Shown in pieces: positions 7,882 through 15,943 of a DNA stretch of 64,000 nt (position 1 is the first letter of the stretch; every line of letters begins with the position of its first letter). The stretch covers positions 372,001 to 436,000 of the forward strand of contig NZ_LAIR01000002.1 in assembly GCF_001247745.1 (NCBI RefSeq), read 5' to 3'. The position numbers were made by a program, and so were the translations under genes. Source of the DNA: Luteipulveratus halotolerans. Its GTDB lineage: Bacteria > Actinomycetota > Actinomycetes > Actinomycetales > Dermatophilaceae. The notes under the pieces were generated by a model. The model was not told where the DNA came from, did not search any database, and saw nothing but the letters and a program-made list of their open reading frames with translations.

Positions 7882-8873
7882 TCACCCAGCTGCTCACTCG
7901 CGAGACCAACACCGCGCTCGCCGACGCCTCGACCAACAGCCTCTACGCCTCGGCCGTCGTGCTGACCCTGGCGATGCTGGCCTTCGGGCTCGACCTCGCG
8001 CAGTCTCCCGCGCGCGCCGCACGCGAGGCCGCCCGTCGTACGCCGGCCGCACAGGAGTCCGCCGAGGGCGGCGGCTCGACCGCGGTGCTCACCCGCACCG
8101 AGGACGACGCGCCGGTCGAGCCCGAGAAGCGTCAGTGGGCCGGCATCGGCATGTCGTTGTCCTGGCTCGGAGCGCTGCTGCTGATCGCCTGTGTCGCGAT
8201 GCGCGGTGCCGCCGTGCACCGCCCTCCGCTGGGCAACATGTACGAGTTCGCGATCGTGGGCGGCGCGTTCACGATCGTCGCCTACCTGCTGTGGGGGCTG
8301 CGCCGCGACGTGCGCTGGCTCGGCATCTTCATCGTCGGGCCCGTGCTGCTCGTCGAGATGCTCGCGGCCCTGGTGTTCTACACCGACGCCACCCAGCTGA
8401 TGCCGTCGCTGAAGAGCTACTGGCTCTCGATCCACGTCACGGTCGCGACCCTGTCGATCGCGCTGTTCACCATCGGGTTCAGCCTGACGGTCCTGCACCT
8501 GATCCAGGAGCGGGTCGAGGCCGGCGAGACCGAGCGCTTCGCGTTCATGAAGGCCCTGCCCTCGTCCGAGCGGCTCGAGCGGCAGAGCTACGCCGTGCAC
8601 ATCATCGCGTTCCCGCTGTGGACCTTCACCCTGATCGCCGGCGCCATCTGGGCGCAGGAGGCCTGGGGCTCGTACTGGACCTGGGACCCCAAGGAGGTGT
8701 GGACCTTCGTCATCTGGGTGGTCTACGCCGCCTACCTCCACGCTCGCGTGACCGCGGGCTGGAGCAGCCGCCGGGCGTCGTACATCGTGCTCGCCGGGTT
8801 CGCCTGCATCATCGTCAACTACTGCGTGGTCAACGTGTTCTTCGTCGGCCAGCACTCGTACTCAGGAATGTGA
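7878..8873 (+). CDS. ccsB: Cytochrome c biogenesis protein CcsB (ResC/CcsA)
   Basis: 331 residues with about eight membrane segments. The tryptophan-rich haem-binding signature WGSYWTWDPKEVWTF starts at 263, and histidines such as those in RPPLGNMYEF (approach), SIHVTVATL and YAAYLHARV are in the expected family places. CcsB handles haem export and, with ResB, forms the system II cytochrome c synthase. The start overlaps the resB stop (ATGA). It ends the four-gene resA-ccdA-resB-ccsB set, fixed in many actinobacteria. Confidence 0.94.
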   Translation: MITQLLTRETNTALADASTNSLYASAVVLTLAMLAFGLDLAQSPARAAREAARRTPAAQESAEGGGSTAVLTRTEDDAPVEPEKRQWAGIGMSLSWLGALLLIACVAMRGAAVHRPPLGNMYEFAIVGGAFTIVAYLLWGLRRDVRWLGIFIVGPVLLVEMLAALVFYTDATQLMPSLKSYWLSIHVTVATLSIALFTIGFSLTVLHLIQERVEAGETERFAFMKALPSSERLERQSYAVHIIAFPLWTFTLIAGAIWAQEAWGSYWTWDPKEVWTFVIWVVYAAYLHARVTAGWSSRRASYIVLAGFACIIVNYCVVNVFFVGQHSYSGM

Positions 8874-9112
8874 TGGCCCGCTACACCCTGCTTCGTCTGC
8901 TCATCTTCTTCGCGACGCTGATGATCCTGTGGCTCGTCGGCCTGCGCAGCTGGGCGCTGCTCGCCATCTCGGCGATCGTGTCGGCGATCATCTCGCTGGT
9001 CGCCCTGCAGGGCGTGCGTGAGCAGTTCGCCAGCCAGATCGACGCCAAGGTCAAGGCGCGTCAGGCCAAGGCCGAGGCCTACCGCACGGCCGAGGACGAC
9101 GACGAGGAGTGA
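8873..9112 (+). CDS. DUF4229 small membrane protein
   Basis: 79 residues. Two hydrophobic helices (TLLRLLIFFATLMILWLVGL and SWALLAISAIVSAIISLVAL) are followed by a charged tail ending in EDDDEE. This is the layout of DUF4229, found beside ccs and men genes in actinobacteria. The ATG overlaps the ccsB stop (TGATG), so it is the last cistron of this operon. Function unknown; a small accessory of cytochrome assembly is only an inference from position. Confidence 0.75.
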   Translation: MARYTLLRLLIFFATLMILWLVGLRSWALLAISAIVSAIISLVALQGVREQFASQIDAKVKARQAKAEAYRTAEDDDEE

Positions 9113-9139
9113 CCCTCGCCCCGGTGGGCCGGCACGGGA

Positions 9140-9145
9140 TACGTT
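9140..9145 (+). promoter_or_regulatory. -10 box for leaderless GH1 gene
   Basis: TACGTT, then exactly 7 nt, then GTG 9153. No Shine-Dalgarno precedes this start. Confidence 0.5.
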
Positions 9146-9152
9146 CGACGGC

Positions 9153-10523
9153 GTGAGCGACTTCCCTGCGCTGCCCACCGGATTCACCATCGGCACGGCC
9201 ACGGCGTCGTACCAGGTCGAGGGCGCCGTCGACGAGGACGGCCGGGGCCGGTCGGTGTGGGACACGTTCTGCGCCGAGCCCGGTCGCATCAAGAACGGTG
9301 AGACCGGCGAGACCGCCTGCGACCACTACCACCGGTACGCCGGCGACATCGCCCTGATGAAGGACGCCGGCTTCGACGCGTACCGCTTCTCGATCGCCTG
9401 GCCGCGGGTGCTGCCGACGGGTTCGGGTGAGGTCAACGCCGCGGGTCTCGACTTCTACGACCGCCTCGTCGATGAGCTCGTCGCCGCCGGCATCGCCCCG
9501 GCCGCAACGCTGTTCCACTGGGACCTGCCGCAGGCACTGCAGGACGCCGGAGGGTGGCAGTCACGCGAGACGGCGCTACGGCTCGCGGACTACGCGGCGA
9601 TCGTCGGCGAGCGGCTCGGTGACCGGGTGCAGATGTGGATGCCGCTCAACGAGCCCATGGTCGTGACGATGCTCGGCTACGCGACCGGTCTGCACGCACC
9701 CGGCCTGCAGCTCGGCTTCGAAGCGTTGCCTGTCGCACACCACCTGCTGCTCGGTCACGGCCTGGCCGTGCAGGCCTTGCGCTCCGCCGGCTGCGACAGC
9801 GTCGGCATCGCCTCCAACCACGCCCCGACCTGGCCCGCGTCGTCGTCCGACGCCGACCGCGAGGCCGCCGATCTCTACGACGGGCTGGTCAACCGGCTCT
9901 TCGCCGACCCCGTGCTCACCGGCGCCTACCCGGAGGGCTTCGCCGAGGCGATGCCGGGGCCGGTCGACGATGACCTGCGCATCATCTCCACGCCACTCGA
10001 CTGGTACGGCATCAACTGCTACGCGCCGTCGCTCGTCGGCGCTCCGGGCGGCTCACCCGACGGGCCGGCTGCGGTCGGGGGCGCGCCCGTGCCCGCAGGT
10101 CTGCCCTTCGAGCCTCGCCAGATCGCGGACCACCCGACGACCGACTTCGGCTGGCCGATCGTGCCGTCGGCCATGACCGAGATCCTGGTGACGTTCCACG
10201 AGCGGTACGGCGACGCGCTCCCGCCCGTCTACATCACGGAGTCCGGCTGCTCCTTCCACGACGTCGTGGCCGCCGACGGCGGGGTTCACGACGAGCGCCG
10301 GGTGGCGTACCACCGTGAGCACCTGGCGGCGGTGGCGACTGCGATCGACACCGGTGTCGACGTCCGCGGCTACTTCGTCTGGTCGCTGCTCGACAACTTC
10401 GAGTGGGCCGAGGGCTACACCGAGCGGTTCGGTCTGGTGCACGTCGACTTCGACAGCCAGGTGCGTACGCCGAAGGACTCCTACCGCTGGTTCCAGCAGC
10501 TCATCAAGGCCCGCCACCCCTGA
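9153..10523 (+). CDS. Beta-glucosidase, glycoside hydrolase family 1
   Basis: 456 residues, standard for GH1. FTIGTATASYQVEGA opens the barrel, LNEP holds the acid/base E167 and TESG the nucleophile E363; WSLLDNFEWAEGYTERFG is the C-terminal substrate loop. The enzyme hydrolyses beta-linked glucosides (cellobiose-like or aryl glucosides) in the cytoplasm by a retaining mechanism. There is no signal peptide. The GTG at 9153 follows a TANNNT box by 7 nt. It is a single gene wedged between ccs and menA, convergent with menA across two large palindromes. Confidence 0.93.
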   Translation: MSDFPALPTGFTIGTATASYQVEGAVDEDGRGRSVWDTFCAEPGRIKNGETGETACDHYHRYAGDIALMKDAGFDAYRFSIAWPRVLPTGSGEVNAAGLDFYDRLVDELVAAGIAPAATLFHWDLPQALQDAGGWQSRETALRLADYAAIVGERLGDRVQMWMPLNEPMVVTMLGYATGLHAPGLQLGFEALPVAHHLLLGHGLAVQALRSAGCDSVGIASNHAPTWPASSSDADREAADLYDGLVNRLFADPVLTGAYPEGFAEAMPGPVDDDLRIISTPLDWYGINCYAPSLVGAPGGSPDGPAAVGGAPVPAGLPFEPRQIADHPTTDFGWPIVPSAMTEILVTFHERYGDALPPVYITESGCSFHDVVAADGGVHDERRVAYHREHLAAVATAIDTGVDVRGYFVWSLLDNFEWAEGYTERFGLVHVDFDSQVRTPKDSYRWFQQLIKARHP

Positions 10524-10529
10524 CCTCTC

Positions 10530-10585
10530 GCACGAATCTCGTCTGGTCGGCAGCGCATGCACTGCCGACCAGACGAGATTCGTGC
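10530..10585. repeat. 24-bp-arm perfect palindrome (P1), convergent terminator
   Basis: Arms GCACGAATCTCGTCTGGTCG-GCAG (10530-10553) and its exact complement (10562-10585) surround the loop CGCATGCA, itself nearly symmetric. It lies 6 bp after the GH1 stop and faces menA. It shares GGCA-CATG-TGCC centre geometry with P2-P4 but has a different outer stem. Confidence 0.8.
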
Positions 10586-10603
10586 ACGACGGCGTCGAAG
10601 TAT

Positions 10604-10637
10604 GTCTGTCCGGCAGTCCATGGAGTGCCGGACAGAC
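10604..10637. repeat. Palindrome P2, GTCTGTCCGGCA family
   Basis: Arms GTCTGTCCGGCA and TGCCGGACAGAC with loop GTCCATGGAG; followed by GGTTTTC, which resembles a weak U-tract for the GH1 side. Same core as P3 (36558-36601) and P4 (45050-45083). Confidence 0.8.
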
Positions 10638-10661
10638 GGTTTTCGTGAAGGGGCGGGAGGG

Positions 10662-11546
10662 TCAGGCGAGGCGGTAGGTGAGGTACAGGCCGAGCCCGAG
10701 CAGGACGCCGTACGCGAGCAGGAACATGCCCGTGCCGGCGAGCGCCGGGATCAGGTCGCGTCCCTTGCGGCCGGTGACGACCGTGCGGACGGGGACGACC
10801 GCAGCGAGCAGGGCGATCAGGCCGAGGTAGGCCCACTCGTAGGTCTGTGCGGCGATGACGACGCACGCCGCGGACGCGAGGACGAGGACGACGTACAGGA
10901 CGCGCGTGGCAGGGTCGCCGAGGCGTACGGCGAGGGTGCGCTTGCCCGACTCGGTGTCGCCGGGGATGTCGCGCAGGTTGTTGGCGACGAGCACCGCGCA
11001 CGCGATCGCGCCGACACCGCACGCGCTCGCCCACGAGGCGCCGTCGAGGTGCTTGGTCTGGGTGTAGGTCGTGCCGAGGACGGCGACGAGCCCGAAGAAG
11101 ATGAACACGAACACCTCGCCGAGGCCGAGGTAGCCGTAAGGGTTCTTGCCGCCGGTGTACTTCCAGGCGGCGATGATCGCCAGGGCCCCGATGAGCAGCA
11201 GCCACGGGGTGTTCGAGAGTGTGATCAGGGTGAGCCCGGCCAGGCCGGCGACCCCGAACGCGAGGAACGCCGCGAGCTTGACGTTGCCGGGCTGAGCGAG
11301 GCGCTGGCCGACGAGTCGGACCGGCCCGACGCGGACGTCGTCGGTTCCGCGGATGCCGTCGGAGTAGTCGTTGGCGTAGTTGACCCCGACCTGCAGAGCG
11401 AGCGACACGACCAGGGCGAGCAGCGCGTACCCCGGGTTGGCGTCGCGCATCGCGTAGGCGAGCCCGGTGCCGACGGCCACGGGTGCGATCGCCGCCGGGA
11501 GGGTGCGCGGGCGGGCTCCCTGAACCCACTCCTGCAGGGTGGCCAT
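10662..11546 (-). CDS. menA: 1,4-dihydroxy-2-naphthoate polyprenyltransferase
   Basis: 294 residues with about eight to nine membrane helices. The UbiA-superfamily aspartate motif NYANDYSD lies at 56-63, the Mg-diphosphate binding site; a second Asp-rich loop follows in RDIPGDTESGKRTL. MenA joins the polyprenyl chain to 1,4-dihydroxy-2-naphthoate, giving demethylmenaquinone, the substrate of the MenG-like gene at 60 kb. The start WVQGARPRTLPAAIAPV after MATLQE is typical. It lies upstream of the convergent palindromes and downstream of the PLDc_N gene on the same strand. Confidence 0.94.
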   Translation of the reverse strand: MATLQEWVQGARPRTLPAAIAPVAVGTGLAYAMRDANPGYALLALVVSLALQVGVNYANDYSDGIRGTDDVRVGPVRLVGQRLAQPGNVKLAAFLAFGVAGLAGLTLITLSNTPWLLLIGALAIIAAWKYTGGKNPYGYLGLGEVFVFIFFGLVAVLGTTYTQTKHLDGASWASACGVGAIACAVLVANNLRDIPGDTESGKRTLAVRLGDPATRVLYVVLVLASAACVVIAAQTYEWAYLGLIALLAAVVPVRTVVTGRKGRDLIPALAGTGMFLLAYGVLLGLGLYLTYRLA

Positions 11547-11597
11547 AGGTGTACTCCTGGTGAGGTCGGACGAGCGAGGCGGGCGGAGGCCGCGGCG

Positions 11598-11855
11598 TCA
11601 GAGGCCGCGCAGGAAGTCGGGGTCGTCGTCCGGGCCGCGCGGACCCGAGGGTCGCGGCCGCTGGACGGGACGCCGGCGGCGTCGGCCGACGAGGATCCAG
11701 GCGATGGCGCCGAACGGCGGGGCGATCACGATGAGTGCGATCCAGACGAGCTTGGGCAGGTGCTGCTGCTCGGACTCATCGGTCTGGATGCAGTCGACGA
11801 GCGAGTAGACGACGACTCCGAGGACGAGCAGGGCGAGGACCACGCGAGCCATCAT
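11598..11855 (-). CDS. PLDc_N domain small membrane protein
   Basis: 85 residues: one helix at the N-terminus (VVLALLVLGVVVYSLVDCIQ), a short loop, a second helix (LVWIALIVIAPPFGAIAWIL) and an Arg/Pro-rich tail ending PDFLRGL. The pattern DCIQT...LPKLVW..I...P..GAIAW is the phospholipase D nuclease N-terminal module, here standing alone as is common in actinobacteria. No catalytic HKD motif exists, so it is not a nuclease by itself. It lies between menE and menA on the same strand, often seen in actinobacterial men clusters. Function unknown. Confidence 0.8.
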   Translation of the reverse strand: MMARVVLALLVLGVVVYSLVDCIQTDESEQQHLPKLVWIALIVIAPPFGAIAWILVGRRRRRPVQRPRPSGPRGPDDDPDFLRGL

Positions 11856-11879
11856 TGCCCTCTCTGTCGACCGGCCGGG

Positions 11880-13040
11880 CTAGAGATTCTGCCACCCGGT
11901 GTCGGCAGCCAGAGCAGCGCGGTCGGGCTTGCCGGGGCCGCGGGTGGGCAGCGCGTCGAGCACGAGCAGCCGCCGGGGGAGGGCGTGGGCCGGCAACGCG
12001 TCGCGCAGCCGGTCGCGTACCTGGCGCAGCGACGGGGTCGACCCACCGGCGGGTACGACGGCGAGACTGACCGCCTGCCCCCACTCGGCGTCCGGGGTGC
12101 CGACCGCCACGGCCTCGGCGATGTCGGCGAGGGAGACGGCCGCGTCCTCGACGACGCGCGGGGCGACCTTCAGCCCGCCGGTGGTGATGAGGTCGTCACG
12201 CCGGCCGAGCACGTGGAGGGTCCCGTCGTCGGCGAGCTCGCCCACGTCGTCGGTCCAGAACCGGCGCCGGCCGGTGTCGTCGACGTCGAAGGCGGCTGCT
12301 GTACGAGCGGGGTCACCGAGGTAGCACGCTGCGACGGTCGGTCCGCTCAGGCCGATGCGCCCGTCGTCGGCGATCGTGACCGTGGTGCCGTCGAGGGGGC
12401 GACCGGCGTAGACACACCCGCCTGCGGTCTCGCTCATGCCGTAGGTCGGGAGCACGGTGACGCCGGCGTCGGTCGCGCGCGCGAGCAGGGTCTGCGACGA
12501 CGCGGCGCCACCGAGCAGGACCCCGTCGAACCGTTGCAGCGCCGCGGTGGCGTCGGGGTCGTCGAGCAGCCGTGTCAGCTGCGTCGGCACGAGCGCCGTG
12601 TATCGACGTGACGGCATCATCCATGCGACGGCGTCGGCGAAATCCGTTGCGGTGAAACCGTTCTCGAGGTTCATCAGCATCGCGTTGGCGCTGGTGACGA
12701 GAGAGCGGACGAGCACCTGGGTGCCGGCGATGTGATGAGCCGGCATCGGCAGCAGCCACTGCCCGGCTCCACCGAGGCGGGCGTGTGTGGCGTGGGCGCC
12801 GGCCTCGAGGTTGGCCCGCGTGAGCATCGCGCGCTTGGGCTCACCGGTCGACCCGGACGTGCTCATCACGAGCGCGAGGTCGTCGGGCAGGTCGGCGGCG
12901 TCGTACGAGACCCGCGGCTCCGGCGTACCCGCGGCGTAGGGGAGCAGGGCCGGGCCGCTGCCGTCGAAGACACGGGCCAGGGCTTCGAGGTACGCCGGGA
13001 GGCGGGCGGGGTCGACGGCGAACGGCTCGAGCTGGGGCAC
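11880..13040 (-). CDS. menE: o-Succinylbenzoate-CoA ligase
   Basis: 386 residues, short for an acyl-CoA synthetase, as is usual for actinobacterial MenE. The AMP-binding P-loop STSGSTGEPK is at 60-69; the adenylate region PTYGMSETAGGCVY and the hinge RFWTDDVGEL...LGRRDDLITTGG follow. It activates o-succinylbenzoate with ATP and CoA, the step before MenB. I chose the GTG at 13040 (VPQLEPFAVD) because TACTGT sits exactly 7 nt upstream, making a leaderless start; the longer frame to 13133 would overlap the divergent SDR gene. The expected catalytic Lys lies near the C-terminus (TRGPGKPDR). Confidence 0.92.
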   Translation of the reverse strand: MPQLEPFAVDPARLPAYLEALARVFDGSGPALLPYAAGTPEPRVSYDAADLPDDLALVMSTSGSTGEPKRAMLTRANLEAGAHATHARLGGAGQWLLPMPAHHIAGTQVLVRSLVTSANAMLMNLENGFTATDFADAVAWMMPSRRYTALVPTQLTRLLDDPDATAALQRFDGVLLGGAASSQTLLARATDAGVTVLPTYGMSETAGGCVYAGRPLDGTTVTIADDGRIGLSGPTVAACYLGDPARTAAAFDVDDTGRRRFWTDDVGELADDGTLHVLGRRDDLITTGGLKVAPRVVEDAAVSLADIAEAVAVGTPDAEWGQAVSLAVVPAGGSTPSLRQVRDRLRDALPAHALPRRLLVLDALPTRGPGKPDRAALAADTGWQNL

Positions 13041-13047
13041 GGCTCTC

Positions 13048-13053
13048 ACAGTA
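13048..13053 (-). promoter_or_regulatory. -10 box for leaderless menE
   Basis: On the minus strand TACTGT is followed by 7 nt and GTG 13040. It lies 33 bp from the divergent box at 13087, so the menE and SDR promoters overlap. Confidence 0.55.
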
Positions 13054-13086
13054 CGAGCCGGGCCGGGTGCGCCCGCACGCCAGGTG

Positions 13087-13092
13087 AACAAT
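13087..13092 (+). promoter_or_regulatory. -10 box for leaderless SDR gene
   Basis: AACAAT, 7 nt, then ATG 13100. Confidence 0.45.
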
Positions 13093-13099
13093 GGCGACC

Positions 13100-13843
13100 A
13101 TGACGCGTCCTCTCGCAGTGGTGACCGGTGCAAGCAGCGGGATCGGTCGGGCGAGTGCCCGACGCCTGGCCGCCGAGGGGTTCGAGGTGATCTGCGCGGC
13201 GCGGCGTACCGACCGCATCGAGGCGCTCGCCGCCGAGATCGACGGCCGCGCCGTCACCTGCGACGTCACGAAGGCGGACGACCTGGCCGCACTCGCGCGG
13301 GAGGTCGGCGACCGGCTCGACGTGCTCGTCGCCAACGCCGGTGGTGCGCTCGGCACCGAGCACGTCGTCGACGCCGATCTCGATGAGTGGCGCACGATGT
13401 ACGAGACCAACGTCATCGGGGTGGCCGCCTCGGTCCAGGCGCTGATGCCCGCGCTGATCACGGGTGAGGGCGAGGTCATCGTGATCGGCTCGGTCGCCGG
13501 GCACGTGTCGTACGAAGGCGGCGGCGGCTACGTCGCGGCCAAGCACGCGGTGCGCGCGATGCTCGGGTCGCTGCGCCTGGAGATGTACGACCAGCCGGTG
13601 CGGATCTGCGAGATCGACCCGGGCATGGTCGAGTCGGACGAGTTCTCGCTGGTGCGCTTCCACGGCGATGCCGAGAAGGCCGCTGCGGTCTACGCCGGTG
13701 TGGTCGACCCGCTGCAGCAGGAGGACATCGCCGAGTGCGTCGCCTTCGTCGCGACCCGCCCCAAGCACGTCAACATCGACTCGATGGTGGTGCGACCGCG
13801 GTCGCAGCCCGCCCAGCACAAGGTGCACCGCCGCTCCAGCTGA
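13100..13843 (+). CDS. SDR family NAD(P)-dependent oxidoreductase
   Basis: 247 residues. TGASSGIG at 9-16 is the nucleotide-binding motif, NAGG the structural loop, and SVAGHVSYEGGGGYVAAK gives the catalytic Ser with Y144 and K148. Closest in feel to serine 3-dehydrogenase/YdfG-type enzymes (LRLEMYDQPVRICEIDPGMV), which oxidise small hydroxy acids. The ATG at 13100 is preferred over 13091 because an AACAAT box lies 7 nt upstream. It is divergent from menE with no partner gene, so the substrate is open. Confidence 0.87.
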   Translation: MTRPLAVVTGASSGIGRASARRLAAEGFEVICAARRTDRIEALAAEIDGRAVTCDVTKADDLAALAREVGDRLDVLVANAGGALGTEHVVDADLDEWRTMYETNVIGVAASVQALMPALITGEGEVIVIGSVAGHVSYEGGGGYVAAKHAVRAMLGSLRLEMYDQPVRICEIDPGMVESDEFSLVRFHGDAEKAAAVYAGVVDPLQQEDIAECVAFVATRPKHVNIDSMVVRPRSQPAQHKVHRRSS

Positions 13844-13889
13844 GCTCCGGCCGAAGGCTCGGCGGTCCATCTGCCGAGACATAATTGGC

Positions 13890-13920
13890 GGTTATTTGAC
13901 CGGTAATTTACGCCTATAAG
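13890..13920 (+). promoter_or_regulatory. AT-rich promoter and direct repeat upstream of the sulfate ABC operon
   Basis: A locally AT-rich stretch holds two direct repeats GGTTATTT (13890-13897) and GGTAATTT (13902-13909), 12 bp apart, then TATAAG (13915-13920), a plausible -10. The repeat spacing of about one helical turn suggests a regulator site for this transporter. No match to a named operator is claimed. Confidence 0.45.
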
Positions 13921-13978
13921 ACACTCCTGCGTGCCGGTGCGGCCCACAGCGGGCCGCCCTTGGACCCGAGGAGTTCCC

Positions 13979-15028
13979 GTGAAGCATCCCCGCAGACTTG
14001 TCCTGACCGCGGCGGCCGCCGCCGCGACCATGGCGCTGGCCGGGTGCTCCGGTGGCGGCGCCTCCGACTCGGTCGACTCCCCGGCAGCCTCCGGGAAGGG
14101 CGGCGCCGCGCCCGAGGGCGGGACGACGCTCAACCTGTTCGCGTACGCCGTGCCGAAGCCGGGCTTCGACAAGGTCATCCCGGCGTTCAACGCGACGCCG
14201 GCGGGCAAGGGCGTGACGTTCCAGCAGTCGTACGGTGCGTCGGGCGACCAGTCACGCAAGGTGGCCGCGGGCGCCTCGGCCGACGTCGTGAACTTCTCGG
14301 TCGAGCCCGACATCACCCGACTCGTCGACGCCGGCCTGGTCGACCCGAGCTGGAACAAGGACGCTCACCAGGGCATCCCGTTCGGCTCGGTCGTCACGAT
14401 CGTCACCCGCAAGGGCAACCCCAAGGGCATCAAGGACTGGGACGACCTGCTCAAGCCGGGCGTCGAGGTCGTCACGCCCAACCCGTTCTCCTCCGGCTCC
14501 GCCAAGTGGAACCTGCTCGCGCCGTACGCCGCCAAGAGCAACGGTGGCAAGGACCCCAAGGCGGGCCTGGCGTACATCGACAAGCTCGTCAGCGATCACG
14601 TCAAGGTGCAGCCGAAGTCCGGCCGCGAGGCGACCGAGACCTTCCTGCAGGGCACCGGCGACGTGCTGCTCAGCTACGAGAACGAGGCGCTGTTCTCCGA
14701 GCGCAAGGGCGACGCCGTGGAGCACGTCACGCCGCCGCAGACGTTCAAGATCGAGAACCCCGTGGCCGTGCTCAAGAACAGCAAGCACGCTGCACAGGCC
14801 AACGCCTTCCGCGACTTCCTCTACACCCCGGCCGGGCAGCGCGCCTGGGCACAGGCCGGTTTCCGACCGGTCGACCCGACCGTGGCGAAGGAGTTCGCCC
14901 AGCAGTTCCCGCAGCCGCAGAAGCTGTGGACCATCAAGGACCTCGGTGGCTGGAAGACCGTCGACGGCGGCCTGTTCAAGAAGGGCACCGGCCAGATCGC
15001 GGTCATCTACGACAAGGCGACCCAGTAA
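13979..15028 (+). CDS. sbp: Sulfate ABC transporter substrate-binding lipoprotein
   Basis: 349 residues from GTG 13979, with GAGGAG upstream. The N-terminus is a lipoprotein signal with lipobox LAGC (C23) and a Ser/Gly-rich linker. The body matches the sulfate/thiosulfate-binding family: TLNLFAYAVPKPGFDKVIP, TFQQSYGASGDQSRKVAAGA, ADVVNFSVEPDITRLVDAGL, TPNPFSSGSAKWNLLAPYA and GDVLLSYENEALF. It delivers the oxyanion to CysT/CysW, encoded immediately downstream. Thiosulfate, sulfate or molybdate cannot be separated by sight, but cysT/cysW neighbours favour sulfate. Confidence 0.9.
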   Translation: MKHPRRLVLTAAAAAATMALAGCSGGGASDSVDSPAASGKGGAAPEGGTTLNLFAYAVPKPGFDKVIPAFNATPAGKGVTFQQSYGASGDQSRKVAAGASADVVNFSVEPDITRLVDAGLVDPSWNKDAHQGIPFGSVVTIVTRKGNPKGIKDWDDLLKPGVEVVTPNPFSSGSAKWNLLAPYAAKSNGGKDPKAGLAYIDKLVSDHVKVQPKSGREATETFLQGTGDVLLSYENEALFSERKGDAVEHVTPPQTFKIENPVAVLKNSKHAAQANAFRDFLYTPAGQRAWAQAGFRPVDPTVAKEFAQQFPQPQKLWTIKDLGGWKTVDGGLFKKGTGQIAVIYDKATQ

Positions 15029-15943
15029 GTGGCTGTCACCACCTCACGTCAGGGCGGGGGCGCCACACCGGCGCCTTCGCCTGATGACCCCGGCGACCGT
15101 CGTACGCCGGCCCGCACCCCGCGCCGAGCCCGGCGCGGGGTCGCGCGCGCCACCGGCCACACCGGTCCGCTCGGCGTCGGCGTCGTCACGCTGTGGCTGA
15201 GCGTCATGGTGCTGCTGCCGCTCGCGGCGCTCACCGTGAAGTCGTTCGGCCACGGGTTCGGCGGGTTCTGGGACGCCGTCACCGCTCCCGCCGCGCTCGC
15301 GTCGCTGCGGACGACGGTGCTGGTCTCGGTCGTCGTCGCGCTCGTCAACGTCGTGATGGGCACGCTGATCGCCTGGGTGCTCGTGCGTGACGAGTTCCCC
15401 GGCAAGCGCATCGTCGACGCCCTCATCGATCTGCCGTTCGCGCTGCCGACGATCGTGGCCAGCATCGTGCTGCTGTCGCTGTACGGACCGAACAGCCCGA
15501 TCGGCATCCATATCAACGCGACTCGCTGGGCGCTGATCGTGGCGCTGGCGTTCGTGACGCTGCCGTTCGTGGTGCGTTCGGTGCAGCCGGTGCTGATCGA
15601 GGCCGACCGCGAGGTCGAGGAGGCCGCTGCCTCGCTCGGTGCGAGCGGCTGGACGACGTTCACCAAGGTGGTGCTGCCGACCCTGCTGCCCGCGATCATC
15701 TCCGGCGGCGGGCTGACCTTCGCGCGCGCCATCGGCGAGTACGGCTCGGTCGTGCTCATCGGCGGCAACATCCCGCGCGAGACGCAGGTGTCCTCGCAGT
15801 ACATCCAGCAGCAGATCGAGATCGACGAGCCGGTCAACGCCGCCGCCGTCTCGGTGGCGCTGCTGCTGATCGCGTTCGCGACGCTGCTCGTGCTGCGCGT
15901 GCTCGCCGGGCGCGGCCGCCGACGTGAGGAGCGCAGCTCATGA
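15029..15943 (+). CDS. cysT: Sulfate ABC transporter permease CysT
   Basis: 304 residues from a GTG directly abutting the sbp stop. After a 50-residue basic cytoplasmic tail come six membrane helices. The coupling-helix EAA motif reads EEAAASLGASGWTTFTKVVLP, and DLPFALPTIVASIVLL and GEYGSVVLIGGNIP are typical of CysT/CysU. It forms the membrane pore with CysW. It overlaps cysW by 4 bp. The long basic tail is unusual compared with enteric CysT and common in actinobacteria. Confidence 0.9.
   Translation: MAVTTSRQGGGATPAPSPDDPGDRRTPARTPRRARRGVARATGHTGPLGVGVVTLWLSVMVLLPLAALTVKSFGHGFGGFWDAVTAPAALASLRTTVLVSVVVALVNVVMGTLIAWVLVRDEFPGKRIVDALIDLPFALPTIVASIVLLSLYGPNSPIGIHINATRWALIVALAFVTLPFVVRSVQPVLIEADREVEEAAASLGASGWTTFTKVVLPTLLPAIISGGGLTFARAIGEYGSVVLIGGNIPRETQVSSQYIQQQIEIDEPVNAAAVSVALLLIAFATLLVLRVLAGRGRRREERSS

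Noticed and set aside
7455..8855. Long minus-strand frame opposite resB/ccsB
   Set aside because: Antisense to well-supported cytochrome c genes, with low-complexity composition and no family motif.
10504..11529. Arg/Pro-rich frame on the same strand as menA
   Set aside because: It is the shifted frame of menA plus the palindromes and has no domain signature.
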